A stretch of 26,236 bases of DNA, from the NCBI GenBank assembly GCA_934630985.1, contig CAKTXO010000011.1, positions 1-26,236 of the forward strand. The letters run 5' to 3'. Each line of letters begins with the position of its first letter. Within the stretch, counting starts at the first letter, position 1. Positions 15,122 to 23,204 of the stretch are shown piece after piece. A model generated the notes under the pieces. The model ran no database searches. It was not told the DNA's origin and saw only the letters and a program-made list of their open reading frames with translations. The translations under genes were made by a program, and so were the position numbers. This DNA comes from an uncultured Oscillospiraceae bacterium. Lineage in GTDB: Bacteria > Bacillota > Clostridia > Oscillospirales > Oscillospiraceae.

Positions 15122-15532
15122 TCATGCTCTCCCCTTAAAGTAAATCTCCCAACACTTGAAGCTGACCTCCTTCTTCCCATCCTCCCAGCCTCTGAGACTG
15201 GACAGCGGAATGCCGGTATGGCGGCAAAAGGGTTTTCGACCCATGCCCAGCTTCTTCCGATACGCCTGGATTCGCTGGGCTTGTCCATCGAAAAGGAACT
15301 GGTTGTAGTCATCCAGGAAGTCGGAAACTGGAACCCCGTAAAACTGGGAGAGGTTCAGAATCAGGCACCCCGGCAGGCGTCTTGTGATGCCGCACTCAAT
15401 ATCGATATACACGCTGCGGCTGACACCGGCAATTTGGGCGATTTCCCGCTGCATCAGTCCCTTGCTGTGTCTGAGCCAGCGGAGCCTGTCCGGGATGCCG
15501 GCGATTTCTTCATAAGAGCGATATGTCTTCAT
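15122..15532 (-). CDS. XRE-type helix-turn-helix regulator
   Basis: 136 residues if started at ATG 15532 (MKTYRSYEEIAGIPDRLRWL). A helix-turn-helix of the Cro/CI type occupies about 20-75: LMQREIAQIAGVSRSVYIDIE, then CGITRRLPGCLILNLSQFYGV. A second DNA-binding-like segment follows near 105-130 (GIPLSSLRGWEDGKKEVSFKCWEIYF). No clear ribosome binding site precedes 15532. The frame is open back to GTG 15742 but that part overlaps a sigma-factor remnant in another frame and is probably not translated. It lies upstream of, and on the same strand as, the 14282-15048 operon and is the intact relative of the dead gene at 10748. Likely a local repressor. Confidence 0.8.
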   Translation of the reverse strand: MKTYRSYEEIAGIPDRLRWLRHSKGLMQREIAQIAGVSRSVYIDIECGITRRLPGCLILNLSQFYGVPVSDFLDDYNQFLFDGQAQRIQAYRKKLGMGRKPFCRHTGIPLSSLRGWEDGKKEVSFKCWEIYFKGRA

Positions 15533-15654
15533 GGTAGATTCGAGAATCTTATGCGGGGCACACAGCCGGAAACTATGGATATATAAGGGAGCAAACCTCA
15601 CATGGTTATCCAAATTGGCACAGAGGACATACATTCTGTCGAAAATCTTTGCAA

Positions 15655-15867
15655 TCACCCGCCACTTGGTGCTTTTGGGGGTTCTGATTTCCGGCTTCCC
15701 CACAATAAACGCATCGGTGATAGTATAGCATTTTCTACACACCTGGCAGCATAGGTAGCCAGGCGGGCACCCTTGGCCGGGTCAAAGGTGGTGATTCCCT
15801 TGATGAGCCCGATGGTGCCGATGGAAATCAAATCCTCCTGCTGGGCCGTCTGGGCGTAGTATTTCTT
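15655..15867 (-). pseudogene. Fragment of a sporulation sigma factor (SigK-like region 2)
   Basis: The minus-strand frame reads KKYYAQTAQQEDLISIGTIG, LIKGITTFDPAKGARLATYA, ARCVENAIL. This is the core region 2 of the SigK/SigE/SigG family, in which LISIGTIGLIKAI and LATYAARCIENEIL are hallmark strings. After about 49 residues the sequence stops matching and ends at a stop at 15655. On the other side it runs directly into the recombinase remnant. Both ends of the sigma gene are therefore missing. Confidence 0.8.
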
Positions 15868-16453
15868 AGACTGGTAATGCCCGCGGTGTGCTTGAGAGGT
15901 GTATAGACGGCCTCATAGGTGCTGCCCAGCTTCAGAAAGATGTCGAGATAAATATTATCCTTGGTGCTTTCCTTCTTGACGACAACTTTCTCCAGAATCG
16001 TTGCCACCAGTGCCGTATCAATGTCTCCGGAGAAGCTGAGTGCCTGATCCAGGGCCTGACGGATGGCCGGGATGTCCAGTTCTTCGGAGGAACTGTTTTC
16101 TTCCTCCTGCCGAATGGCGGTCAGCTTCCCCTGGCACTCCTGGATTTGGGCGTTGAAGGCATCGTTGCGCTCCTTGAATTCTTCTACCGTCAATGCACCG
16201 GCAATGCTCAAATCCAGCAGTCGGTTTTTCTTTCGCTCCAGATCGTCCATCTCATTTTCCACCTGACAGCGGAGCTTGCCATAGTCCACTTCTTGCTCTG
16301 AATCAGCTCCGTATAATACTACACCTGATTTTCTAGGCTGTTGATCTGCTCGTCCTGGTCTGTGGATACCCGGGCATAAAACGTCACCCGGAGGGGCAGG
16401 TCATAAAAGGACCTGCCCATGCGCATTTCAGCACGAATTTTCCGTACTTCCAT
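15828..16453 (-). pseudogene. Internally deleted large serine recombinase
   Basis: ATG 16453 (after GGAGG) begins MEVRKIRAEMRMG, followed by LRVTFYARVSTDQDEQINSLENQ, the start of the catalytic resolvase domain with its serine in RVSTDQ. A TAG stop follows at the point where relatives usually have Gln, then YYTELIQS. The sequence then jumps to another frame encoding the C-terminal coiled coil (DYGKLRCQVENEMDDLERKK) and tail (YLDIFLKLGSTYEAVYTPLKHT). Most of the catalytic domain and the zinc-ribbon DNA-binding region are gone. Full-length members have about 500-550 residues. Such enzymes integrate and excise conjugative elements, so this one can no longer act. Confidence 0.85.
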
Positions 16454-16616
16454 ATACATCCTCCTTTCCAGCCTCATTATCCCAGAAGAAAGGTGGAAAG
16501 TCCAAGGTGCCAAGAATCTTTTCATGGGATTTGTCGTAAACCGTCTTTGAAATCAAGCCCTTGCCCAAAAGCATCTGCAATAAAGCATCCAGAACGTCCC
16601 GCTGTACCTCATTCAT
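16428..16616 (-). CDS. Small SHOCT-like protein upstream of the recombinase
   Basis: 62 residues, MNEVQRDVLDALLQMLLGKG, followed by LISKTVYDKSHEKIL. The pattern of a short helix, KGLI, Y and a second helix is that of SHOCT-like small proteins, which often precede serine recombinase genes in conjugative elements. ATG 16616 follows GAGGTG by seven bases; GTG 16622 is an alternative. It overlaps the recombinase start by 26 bases. Confidence 0.6.
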   Translation of the reverse strand: MNEVQRDVLDALLQMLLGKGLISKTVYDKSHEKILGTLDFPPFFWDNEAGKEDVYGSTENSC

Positions 16617-16654
16617 CCGCACTCACCTCGAAACACCATATGTCCACCCCCGCT

Positions 16655-17260
16655 TCATCTTTCCGCAGCCCGTTGCCGCTTACGCTGATATTCGGTGAGC
16701 AGCTTCAGAATCGTCTCCTGCATCTGGGCCGCACTGTAGCTTTTCGGGAAGAATTTACGAAGATCGCCGGTCTTGAAGCTGACTTTTTCCTGCTGGTTTG
16801 CCTTTTCCTCCTGCATGATGTTGGAAATATCCTCTGGGGATAGGCTCCCGGTCTGGTACAGCTTCTTCATGCGGATCGCTTGGGATAGGGATGGAGTGCA
16901 GTCGTTTCGGCGCATTTCTTCCAGAAGGTAGGCCTGGGCTTTTTCCGGGAGGTAGCTCAGTTCTACAGCGGGGGTGAGGGCGATTTTGCCGTCATCGACA
17001 AGCTGAAGCAGTTCCGGAATCAGGTAGGTCAGGCAGATATATCGCCGCACCTGATTCTTGCTGTCTCCGCCATCAGCCCCAACCTTTTCGGCTGTCACCA
17101 ACTTCTCCCCAACTTGGGGAGAAGTACGGCCTTGGTGTTTCATTGCCTCCATTTTCAGCTTATAGGCAAAAGCCTTTTCGCTTGGCAAAATATGCTCCCG
17201 GTGCAAATTGCTGTTCACAAGCATAAGCCAACGCTCTACACCTCGCAAATGTACCGTCAT
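16655..17260 (-). CDS. parB: ParB-family partition protein lacking its N-terminal domain
   Basis: 201 residues. From about residue 20 the sequence matches the middle and end of Tn1549-type ParB proteins: SNLHREHILPSEKAFAYK, then a DNA-binding helix-turn-helix part (KNQVRRYICLTYLIPELLQL, ALTPAVELSYL) and the C-terminal region (SLSQAIRMKKLYQTG, FFPKSYSAAQMQETILKLL). The first 80-100 residues, with the ParB/Srx CTPase-like domain, are missing. In their place are 18 residues (MTVHLRGVERWL) after a good ribosome binding site (GGGAGGTAA), as if a deletion joined another start to the middle of the gene. Probably without full partition activity. Its promoter could not be placed. Confidence 0.75.
   Translation of the reverse strand: MTVHLRGVERWLMLVNSNLHREHILPSEKAFAYKLKMEAMKHQGRTSPQVGEKLVTAEKVGADGGDSKNQVRRYICLTYLIPELLQLVDDGKIALTPAVELSYLPEKAQAYLLEEMRRNDCTPSLSQAIRMKKLYQTGSLSPEDISNIMQEEKANQQEKVSFKTGDLRKFFPKSYSAAQMQETILKLLTEYQRKRQRAAER
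17101..17125. repeat. 25-bp perfect palindrome inside parB
   Basis: ACTTCTCCCCAA, one base, then TTGGGGAGAAGT: 12-bp arms around a single central base. It encodes TSPQVGEKL in the ParB linker. Confidence 0.8.
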
Positions 17261-17352
17261 TTTACCTCCCTACTCCAAAGCCATTTCTGGCCCGGAATCT
17301 CGCCATAACGTTACCTTGCTCCTATCATTGCAAGTCTACCTGATTGGGCCTA

Positions 17353-17394
17353 TGAAAACCCACAGCCCCGATTTTTCGGTCGGGGCTGCGGGTT
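17353..17394 (-). terminator. Terminator of the AAA ATPase gene
   Basis: On the minus strand AACCCGCAGCCCCGA pairs with TCGGGGCTGTGGGTT (one mismatch) and is followed by TTTTC. It begins three bases after the ATPase stop codon. Confidence 0.8.
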
Positions 17395-17396
17395 CA

Positions 17397-19181
17397 TTAT
17401 GCAAGGTTTCGCAGATATTCTTCCACATTCTGATACTGAATGCCATTTACCACTTGGCTTTCCCCGCGATAGAGGACGAACTTTCCGGTGATTGGACCAT
17501 AGCGGTGCTCGGTTTGCGCACATTTTTCCGTATTAATTAGATGGCAACACTGCTGCGGAACGGCTTCTTCGCTGTGCTTGATCTCAAAAATCCGGCAGGA
17601 GCCTGCCTCCGGGTCAAACACCACCATGTCAAATTCTCCCACAGGGAATTGCAGGACAAACACCTGCTTCTTGGGGTTCGCCAGCTTGGTTTCCAGCAGG
17701 ACGATATCCTCCAGCATCCGCCCTTTGATCTCGGTCAGGATGCGCTGCTGCACGGCGGTGCGCTCCGCCAGAGACAGGGCGCTGAACGTTTCATCCAGCA
17801 GCAGACTGCGGATCAGCGCGTCCGCCTGCGCATAGCGGAGTCCCGGCTGCGCGATCACCGTGCGTCCGGACTTTGTGCTGACATCCGGTAGGTGCAGCAC
17901 ATCAATTTCCTGCGTTAAATCCAGCAAGTCCAGATACTCCTTGATCTCCGCCGCGTGAACATCGTCCAGCGCCACGGTCTGCTCTGCTCTGTTGCGGATC
18001 TCCAGCAGCTTCCGCAGGCTGTCGGTGACAAGCGCAACGTCGATGCGGTCAAGAATGTCCGTGGGGTTTTTCCGATCCCGGCGCAGATTGCTGGCGGAAA
18101 TACCGAGATCGTGGGACTTCCAATCCTGCGACAGCACCTCCAGCGTAAAGCGGTGGTTGATGTCCTCCACCACCCGGTTGATGGCGCTGGTCAACTCGCC
18201 CTTCTCATATAAATCCCGCAGATGGCGGAAATGGCCCTCGTACTGATAGCAGCGCAGGGAGTGCTGGATGTTGCGGGCAATGGCGGTGTCCACGTATTCG
18301 TCGGTGCTTTCCTTGGTGGCAAAGGTAGAGGTCTCGTTGTAATGGACGTCACCGAGACTCATGGTGCCGCCGTAGCGGATATACTCATCGATGCCGTGGA
18401 TACCAAGGACAGATTCAAACTCCCGGTAAGGAATGAATGTAGTGTGCAGCAGGATACAGCGGTCGTAAAGCTGTTCGTCCTCGGTAAAGAGGAAGCCCAG
18501 TGAGTCCGTGCCGGAAAGCACGATCTTCATACCGCAGGCCGCAAACACATCAGAAAACAGCGCCGCACCCTCGATGAAATCCTCCATCAGCGTCACTTCA
18601 TCCAGAAACACATAGCGAAAGCCCTGAGCTTCCAATGCCCTGAGGTCGCAGTTCACAGTTGCCAGCGTGTCTTTTGCGGTAATCTGAATGAACGCTGCTT
18701 TTGACAGTTCTGCGTCGCTCATCTCCGCGAAAATCTGGCGGATCATGGTGGTTTTCCCCGTCCGGCGTAGGCCGTAGAGAATGAACACCTTGTCCTGCGG
18801 CTTGCCATAGACAAAATCGTGCAGCTGCCGGAAACACTCACGCCTGCGATAGCCGCGAACAGATGCCACAAAGGAATGCAGTGCCTCGCCGGTGCGGACA
18901 TTGGTGGTAAATGCGGAAAGATTCGTAGGTTTCGCCTTGGGCAGCTGCTTTTTCAGCGCTTTCAACTCCTTTTCCAACTCCTTCCGCCGCTCAATTTGAG
19001 TGCGGAAATTCTCCAATTCGTCAGCAGGAATATACTTCTCCCGCCGCTTCTTGTTTTCTGTCCAACGATGATAGAAATAGTCCTTGCCTCTGACGGTTTT
19101 CTTCGTAACAGAGCCAGCGAGCAAAGCAGAAATCTGCTGTTCCAGCTCCGCTGCCCGTGCCTGCATATCGGATAACTCCAT
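17397..19181 (-). CDS. AAA ATPase with C-terminal nuclease-like (DUF4143-type) region
   Basis: 594 residues. An N-terminal coiled coil with an RGKDYFYHRWTE element of DUF6788 type (1-80) precedes an AAA_14-like ATPase: Walker A GLRRTGKT at 137-144, Walker B YVFLDEV at 190-196, and a sensor-like LSGTDS. The C-terminus has a PD-(D/E)xK-like pattern, GEFDMVVFD then FEIKHS, as in DUF4143 proteins. Members of this class are common in gut Firmicutes and archaea, are often laterally exchanged, and have no settled role; defence or mobile-element functions are suspected. ATG 19181 follows AGGAGGTGC. The gene stands alone with its own promoter and terminator. GC content is higher than that of the restriction gene next to it. 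Confidence 0.85.
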   Translation of the reverse strand: MELSDMQARAAELEQQISALLAGSVTKKTVRGKDYFYHRWTENKKRREKYIPADELENFRTQIERRKELEKELKALKKQLPKAKPTNLSAFTTNVRTGEALHSFVASVRGYRRRECFRQLHDFVYGKPQDKVFILYGLRRTGKTTMIRQIFAEMSDAELSKAAFIQITAKDTLATVNCDLRALEAQGFRYVFLDEVTLMEDFIEGAALFSDVFAACGMKIVLSGTDSLGFLFTEDEQLYDRCILLHTTFIPYREFESVLGIHGIDEYIRYGGTMSLGDVHYNETSTFATKESTDEYVDTAIARNIQHSLRCYQYEGHFRHLRDLYEKGELTSAINRVVEDINHRFTLEVLSQDWKSHDLGISASNLRRDRKNPTDILDRIDVALVTDSLRKLLEIRNRAEQTVALDDVHAAEIKEYLDLLDLTQEIDVLHLPDVSTKSGRTVIAQPGLRYAQADALIRSLLLDETFSALSLAERTAVQQRILTEIKGRMLEDIVLLETKLANPKKQVFVLQFPVGEFDMVVFDPEAGSCRIFEIKHSEEAVPQQCCHLINTEKCAQTEHRYGPITGKFVLYRGESQVVNGIQYQNVEEYLRNLA

Positions 19182-19215
19182 AGCGCACCTCCTGTGAGTT
19201 ACTGTTCTACGCAGA

Positions 19216-19244
19216 ATTATACCCTATTATACCCTCAAAATCAA
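19216..19244 (-). promoter_or_regulatory. Sigma-A promoter of the AAA ATPase gene
   Basis: Minus strand TTGATT (19244-19239), 17 bases, then TATAAT (19221-19216); the start codon is 35 bases past the -10 box. Confidence 0.75.
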
Positions 19245-19255
19245 GGGTATAATAG
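19224..19255. repeat. Operator-like inverted repeat over the ATPase promoter
   Basis: CTATTATACCCT (19224-19235) and AGGGTATAATAG (19244-19255) are perfect 12-bp arms around eight bases. On the minus strand GGGTATAAT occurs twice in tandem and an inverted third copy lies on the plus strand. The arms lie between and over the promoter boxes, as a repressor site would. Confidence 0.6.
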
Positions 19256-19264
19256 CATTGTTAC

Positions 19265-19456
19265 TTAGGTTGCGTATACGCAGAAGGCAAAGGGAATACA
19301 CGCACTCCGGTTGAGTTGTGGAAACCACTTATCAATATCATCTGCATACCCGATTTTTACATATTCGTGAACGGAATGGATTGGTCAGTATGCAAGAGGC
19401 TCCTGTTTTATCCGAGCGAAATTTTCTTGTCCTTTCATAAAATATAGTGTAACCAT
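19265..19456 (-). pseudogene. Broken GIY-YIG nuclease (T5orf172/MUG113-like) fragment
   Basis: A 64-codon frame with one internal TGA at codon 24: MVTLYFMKGQENFARIKQEP, stop, then VHEYVKIGYADDIDKWFPQL and NRSACIPFAFCVYAT. The second part matches the VKIGYADD...LNRS..PFAFxVYAT segment typical of GIY-YIG family nucleases of the T5orf172 type. The catalytic arginine and glutamate regions that should follow are absent, so the gene is both interrupted and truncated. It begins six bases after the end of the restriction gene and could once have been co-transcribed with it. Confidence 0.65.
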
Positions 19457-19462
19457 CAAACA

Positions 19463-20020
19463 TCACTCCGCTAACGCTTTTCTAATAATCTCACTTCTTC
19501 GAGAAGCTATTTTTTCTAAAGACCCTTCCAGTTCTTTTATAGCTATTTCATGGTCCTCTACTTTCGACATAGCGTTGTTTTGTATTGAAATATCAGGAAC
19601 AGTAAATGTAATTCCCTGTACTCTGTCGATGGAAGCACGATACGACCGAGAGAAACCCATTTTTCCACCTTCGACTTCAAGAAGGTGTGCCAGATAACGT
19701 GGATTTACTTCAGAGGTCTTGCAACGAAGAACGCCGCAGTGGTCTGTTGGATAGAACACTGTCTTTTCAGGTATATAGCTGGTCATCCAGTCTCCGTCAA
19801 TTCCCCACAACACAGAGGGAATAGAGAAATCCGTAATCAGTAGCTTGTCAATAAAGCCGAACGGCGCAGTGACATTGGCGCTGTAAACGGGAATTGTACC
19901 ATTCGATACAAGCTCTTTGTTCAAAACTCGCTTACCAATTGCAATACTGAACTTCTTTGTATCAGACAGACTCAGCCTGTACCCCCCCCCCGGTTGACAT
20001 AACGACGTCAAGCTCTGCAA
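19463..20020 (-). CDS. Out-of-frame second specificity half of the restriction gene
   Basis: The real coding content starts just after the poly-G tract (near 19981) and encodes a second target-recognition domain (YRLSLSDTKKFSIAIGKRVL, KELVSNGTIPVYSANVTAPF, WGIDGDW) and a closing helical spacer (AIKELEGSLEKIASRRSEII). It looks like the end of an HsdS-type specificity region. There is no ribosome binding site or plausible own start; the frame upstream of the tract only shadows the end of the main gene. If the tract had 9 or 12 bases this part would be joined to the 19962-23204 protein. It is therefore not an independent gene but the switchable end of that one. Confidence 0.8.
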   Translation of the reverse strand: MQSLTSLCQPGGGYRLSLSDTKKFSIAIGKRVLNKELVSNGTIPVYSANVTAPFGFIDKLLITDFSIPSVLWGIDGDWMTSYIPEKTVFYPTDHCGVLRCKTSEVNPRYLAHLLEVEGGKMGFSRSYRASIDRVQGITFTVPDISIQNNAMSKVEDHEIAIKELEGSLEKIASRRSEIIRKALAE

Positions 20021-23000
20021 ACAGATCAGCTATCTTCTGCCTGTAGATCTCAATGCTCATGCGGGTGGTATTGTACTCCTCGTCAATTTTGGCACATGCA
20101 TCTACAATCTCCTGTTGAACGGGAATAGGTGGAACAGGGATCTTAATGCTTTTTATGGTCTCAATAGACAACTCAACTTGTCCGCTTGAGCCATCTGCCA
20201 TCTTCTCAAGCGTTTTGAATCCAACAACTGAAGATAGCACCAATAGCACAAAAGTGGGTAGCACTTCATCGTTAGGGCGGAATATTGTGATGTGGCTATC
20301 TACCACATAATCGCCATCCAACTCAAAAAGGGTCACTCGACCCGCTGTTCCAACACCTGTCGAATTGATTAATATATCTCCCTTTTGAAGCTTTCGCTCA
20401 TCAAGCTCAATATTTTTAGCAAGATAGTATTTCGTTGAGAAGTCAAAATCCCGATACCCTCGTGCTTGTCCAGACTTAATAACTTGTACTTTCGAATCGC
20501 CATATGTCGGTGACTTTCCGCGTTTTAATAATACCTGTAGCTCATCTATGGTTTTCAAGGGATATTTACTTTCGATAACAATCTTCTTGTTTACGCTTAT
20601 TCTGATAGACTTATTGAAACTAGCTCTGGAATAATCCAACATGTTTTTTGTGGCAACAGCGGCTCCGTAAACAAGCTGGTCCTCACTAAACTGCGGAACT
20701 AATCCTTCAAAAGATACCTTGACTGCATTGGCCAGAGTTCCCTCCGCCGCGCGATTCGCATCATCATACATCTTGCCGCCTGGCGTGATGATCTGAATGC
20801 CCTCATTACCCTTGCGGTTTGACCAGTCATATCCAAGGAATTCTTTCTGCGCCTTGTTATCTGCCGGAGCCGTAATGATCACAGTTGTCTGCTGATACAC
20901 CAGCGAGAAATAAAACAGCTTTTCCCGCTCAATGGAGTAAGCGTACGAATACAATTTTTCCAGATACACGGCTGCCTGCTCGTCAGCACTTTTCTGCTGA
21001 TATGCTTTTGTTTTCAGCATGTTCTTCGCATCTGCGGAATCGGCAAACGCCGCCACATACATTTTGAAGTATTTGGATCCTTCCAGGTCTGCAACGGAAA
21101 GGGATTTATTCAAGAAGGCTCTGTACTCATTCTCGCCGACATCAATCTGTGCAAGATATGCCTCGAAAATGTCTTTATCTTTCCATTCGGCAAGCTTTGC
21201 ACCGCTGAAAACCGCATCCACAGAATCTGCTGACAGGTCAATCTGTTTCGGCGGTTCATTGAATTTTTCCAGAAACATCACGACAGTATTCGTTCCGGTC
21301 GCGCCAAAGGTTTTGGAACCGAAGGCAGCAATTCCCCGGATATAGAAATTCTGCAAAAGCTGCTCCCTGGCTCCGGTGTAGCTTGCGCTGTCATTCGAGA
21401 GAATAGAACTCGGTAGGATCACCGCCGCAACACCCTGCGGCTTTAGCAGCTGTGCAATTCGCTCCACAAACAGCGTTTCAATCTCTCCGCCGTTCATGCC
21501 AATTCGGTCAAGAAGGGTAAAGCTGTTATTTTTAAGTTGTAAATGCTGCTTGAAATCTTTTACTGCATATGGCGGATTAGCCACCAGAATATCAAAAGTG
21601 CCGTTCTCAATCCCCTTATCAGGTACGTTTTCCAACCCGTCGCCAAAAATAATGTTGCCCTCTCCTGCGCCGTTCATAAACAGGGATATTTTTGCAACGC
21701 GGGCAAGACGGTAGTCTTTTTCGATTCCGTAAATGTGATCTCTGACCCATGCGTTATTTCCATCTGACTGCGCGAAATAATTGATCGCTTCGATAGCTTC
21801 AGTCAAAAAATGTCCAGCTCCGCAGGCGTAGTCAATGACCTTTGGATAAACATTTCCTCTATCAGACTTTACCATCCGATCAACAGGCAGACTATCCCAA
21901 ATGAAACGAGTAATCGGCATCGGCGTAAAGAATTGTCCTTCATTCTGCTTGAACCCCTTGTTCAACAGCTGCTCAAAGAGATCGCCCAGGAATTGATGCT
22001 TTGACGGATAGACAATTCTGTATTTTTCAAACAACTGCACCATCTCAACAAGAATCTTTCCGTTTTGATAGAACAGCTCTTCATTATGGACATCTTTGAA
22101 CGCAAAATCATTGTTCGAATAGAATTTCAAAATACGGATCGTATTCTGAAGATCCTCAATCGCTCTTTTGCGTTTGGAACCGGTATATGTTGAGAATAGC
22201 CATTCTGGATAATCAGCAGAAACATAGAGTATTTCCTCACGCATGAATTTCTCCATGCCGTCCCGGTGCAGCCGCTGGAGTCGATCTTGCAGAGTCTCGT
22301 ATGTATCCGTTCCTTGCTTATACTGGAATTCTACTTCATCGTCTTCGTTCTTCGTGCTTTCATCGACAAGCTTACAAATAAACAGCGCAACAAGTCTATT
22401 GAAGGCATTTTCCTTGTCACTTACATTATTGTGCCGCAGAATTTCTTCAAACTTGTTGACAATCTTATCATCTGGCGTGAAATCGCGAAGGTCCTTTTTC
22501 CGAAGCGGTCTTACCCCAATTTGATAGGCAACAGATTCCTCGGAGAAGATCAGATCATCATGGATCTGACTTCCATAGGTCTCTTTCCAGGCTTCATACT
22601 TGGCTGACGTGGTATGTGCATCCCGATAAAGCTTTATGGACTTATCCTTTTTTGAAAGCAGAACAATATTTGCATCGTCGGAACAGTCAATCGTAGGTGC
22701 TTTGTATGCAATACAACCGCTCCTCAGATCAGAGGTATACAAAACAAGCCATTTGCAAGACTGCTCTTGCTGCCAATAGGAGAACAACTGTGCTCCATCG
22801 CTTTTTGTATTATTAAGTGCTTTGTCATACTCTCTGCCCCAGGTTTTGCACTCGACAATAAAAAGCATATTTCCGCTTGTATCACTTACGCAAATATCAG
22901 CACGTCCACCTTTGGCATCGTGCCCGAGATGCCATTCTTTTTCCAGCTCTATATGCTCCGGACGATATCCTTTTGACAGGAGACGATATACGCATTCAAA

Positions 23001-23204
23001 TACAACAAAGTTCTCTTTCTGATCAAAGCCATCGTTTCGCTCCCTGCCCTTTATTTCATTTGGATAAATCAGTTTTTGGGCGCAGAAATCTACTTCTAAG
23101 CTGCAACCAATCTCAGAAAAAGATTTTTCGTATAAATCACCATACGCAACAAATCCCAAAGTTGTTAAGGTGTCTTTCAGATTTGCAACATCAATCATAA
23201 TCAT
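19962..23204 (-). CDS. Nuclease-methyltransferase-specificity restriction enzyme, truncated at poly-G
   Basis: 1080 residues as it stands. An HsdR-N-like nuclease domain has GGRADICVSD and VECKTW (Asp103, Glu118, Lys120). An N6-adenine methyltransferase of HsdM type follows, with DYACGAGHFL near 460 (AdoMet motif) and LVANPPYAV near 540 (catalytic NPPY). Next is one target-recognition domain (about 885-1020) and a helical spacer to 1065. At 19991-19982 a run of ten G on the coding strand shifts the frame and the protein ends in VQAESV. With one base fewer the frame would continue for 1246 residues, adding a second recognition domain; that length and order match single-chain type IIB enzymes such as AloI. 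ATG 23198 is a possible alternative start with better spacing to GGAG. Confidence 0.87.
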   Translation of the reverse strand: MIMIDVANLKDTLTTLGFVAYGDLYEKSFSEIGCSLEVDFCAQKLIYPNEIKGRERNDGFDQKENFVVFECVYRLLSKGYRPEHIELEKEWHLGHDAKGGRADICVSDTSGNMLFIVECKTWGREYDKALNNTKSDGAQLFSYWQQEQSCKWLVLYTSDLRSGCIAYKAPTIDCSDDANIVLLSKKDKSIKLYRDAHTTSAKYEAWKETYGSQIHDDLIFSEESVAYQIGVRPLRKKDLRDFTPDDKIVNKFEEILRHNNVSDKENAFNRLVALFICKLVDESTKNEDDEVEFQYKQGTDTYETLQDRLQRLHRDGMEKFMREEILYVSADYPEWLFSTYTGSKRKRAIEDLQNTIRILKFYSNNDFAFKDVHNEELFYQNGKILVEMVQLFEKYRIVYPSKHQFLGDLFEQLLNKGFKQNEGQFFTPMPITRFIWDSLPVDRMVKSDRGNVYPKVIDYACGAGHFLTEAIEAINYFAQSDGNNAWVRDHIYGIEKDYRLARVAKISLFMNGAGEGNIIFGDGLENVPDKGIENGTFDILVANPPYAVKDFKQHLQLKNNSFTLLDRIGMNGGEIETLFVERIAQLLKPQGVAAVILPSSILSNDSASYTGAREQLLQNFYIRGIAAFGSKTFGATGTNTVVMFLEKFNEPPKQIDLSADSVDAVFSGAKLAEWKDKDIFEAYLAQIDVGENEYRAFLNKSLSVADLEGSKYFKMYVAAFADSADAKNMLKTKAYQQKSADEQAAVYLEKLYSYAYSIEREKLFYFSLVYQQTTVIITAPADNKAQKEFLGYDWSNRKGNEGIQIITPGGKMYDDANRAAEGTLANAVKVSFEGLVPQFSEDQLVYGAAVATKNMLDYSRASFNKSIRISVNKKIVIESKYPLKTIDELQVLLKRGKSPTYGDSKVQVIKSGQARGYRDFDFSTKYYLAKNIELDERKLQKGDILINSTGVGTAGRVTLFELDGDYVVDSHITIFRPNDEVLPTFVLLVLSSVVGFKTLEKMADGSSGQVELSIETIKSIKIPVPPIPVQQEIVDACAKIDEEYNTTRMSIEIYRQKIADLFAELDVVMSTGGGVQAESV
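19982..19991. repeat. Ten-base C (coding-strand G) homopolymer tract
   Basis: Ten consecutive C on the plus strand, between ACC-encoding and TAC-encoding codons on the minus strand. ACC plus nine or twelve G keeps the two specificity halves in one frame; ten, as here, does not. It lies between the first spacer helix and the second recognition domain. Confidence 0.9.

Noticed and set aside
15533..15742. 70-codon N-terminal extension of the XRE regulator
   Set aside because: The other frame of the same strand encodes the sigma-factor remnant; the extension has no recognisable domain.
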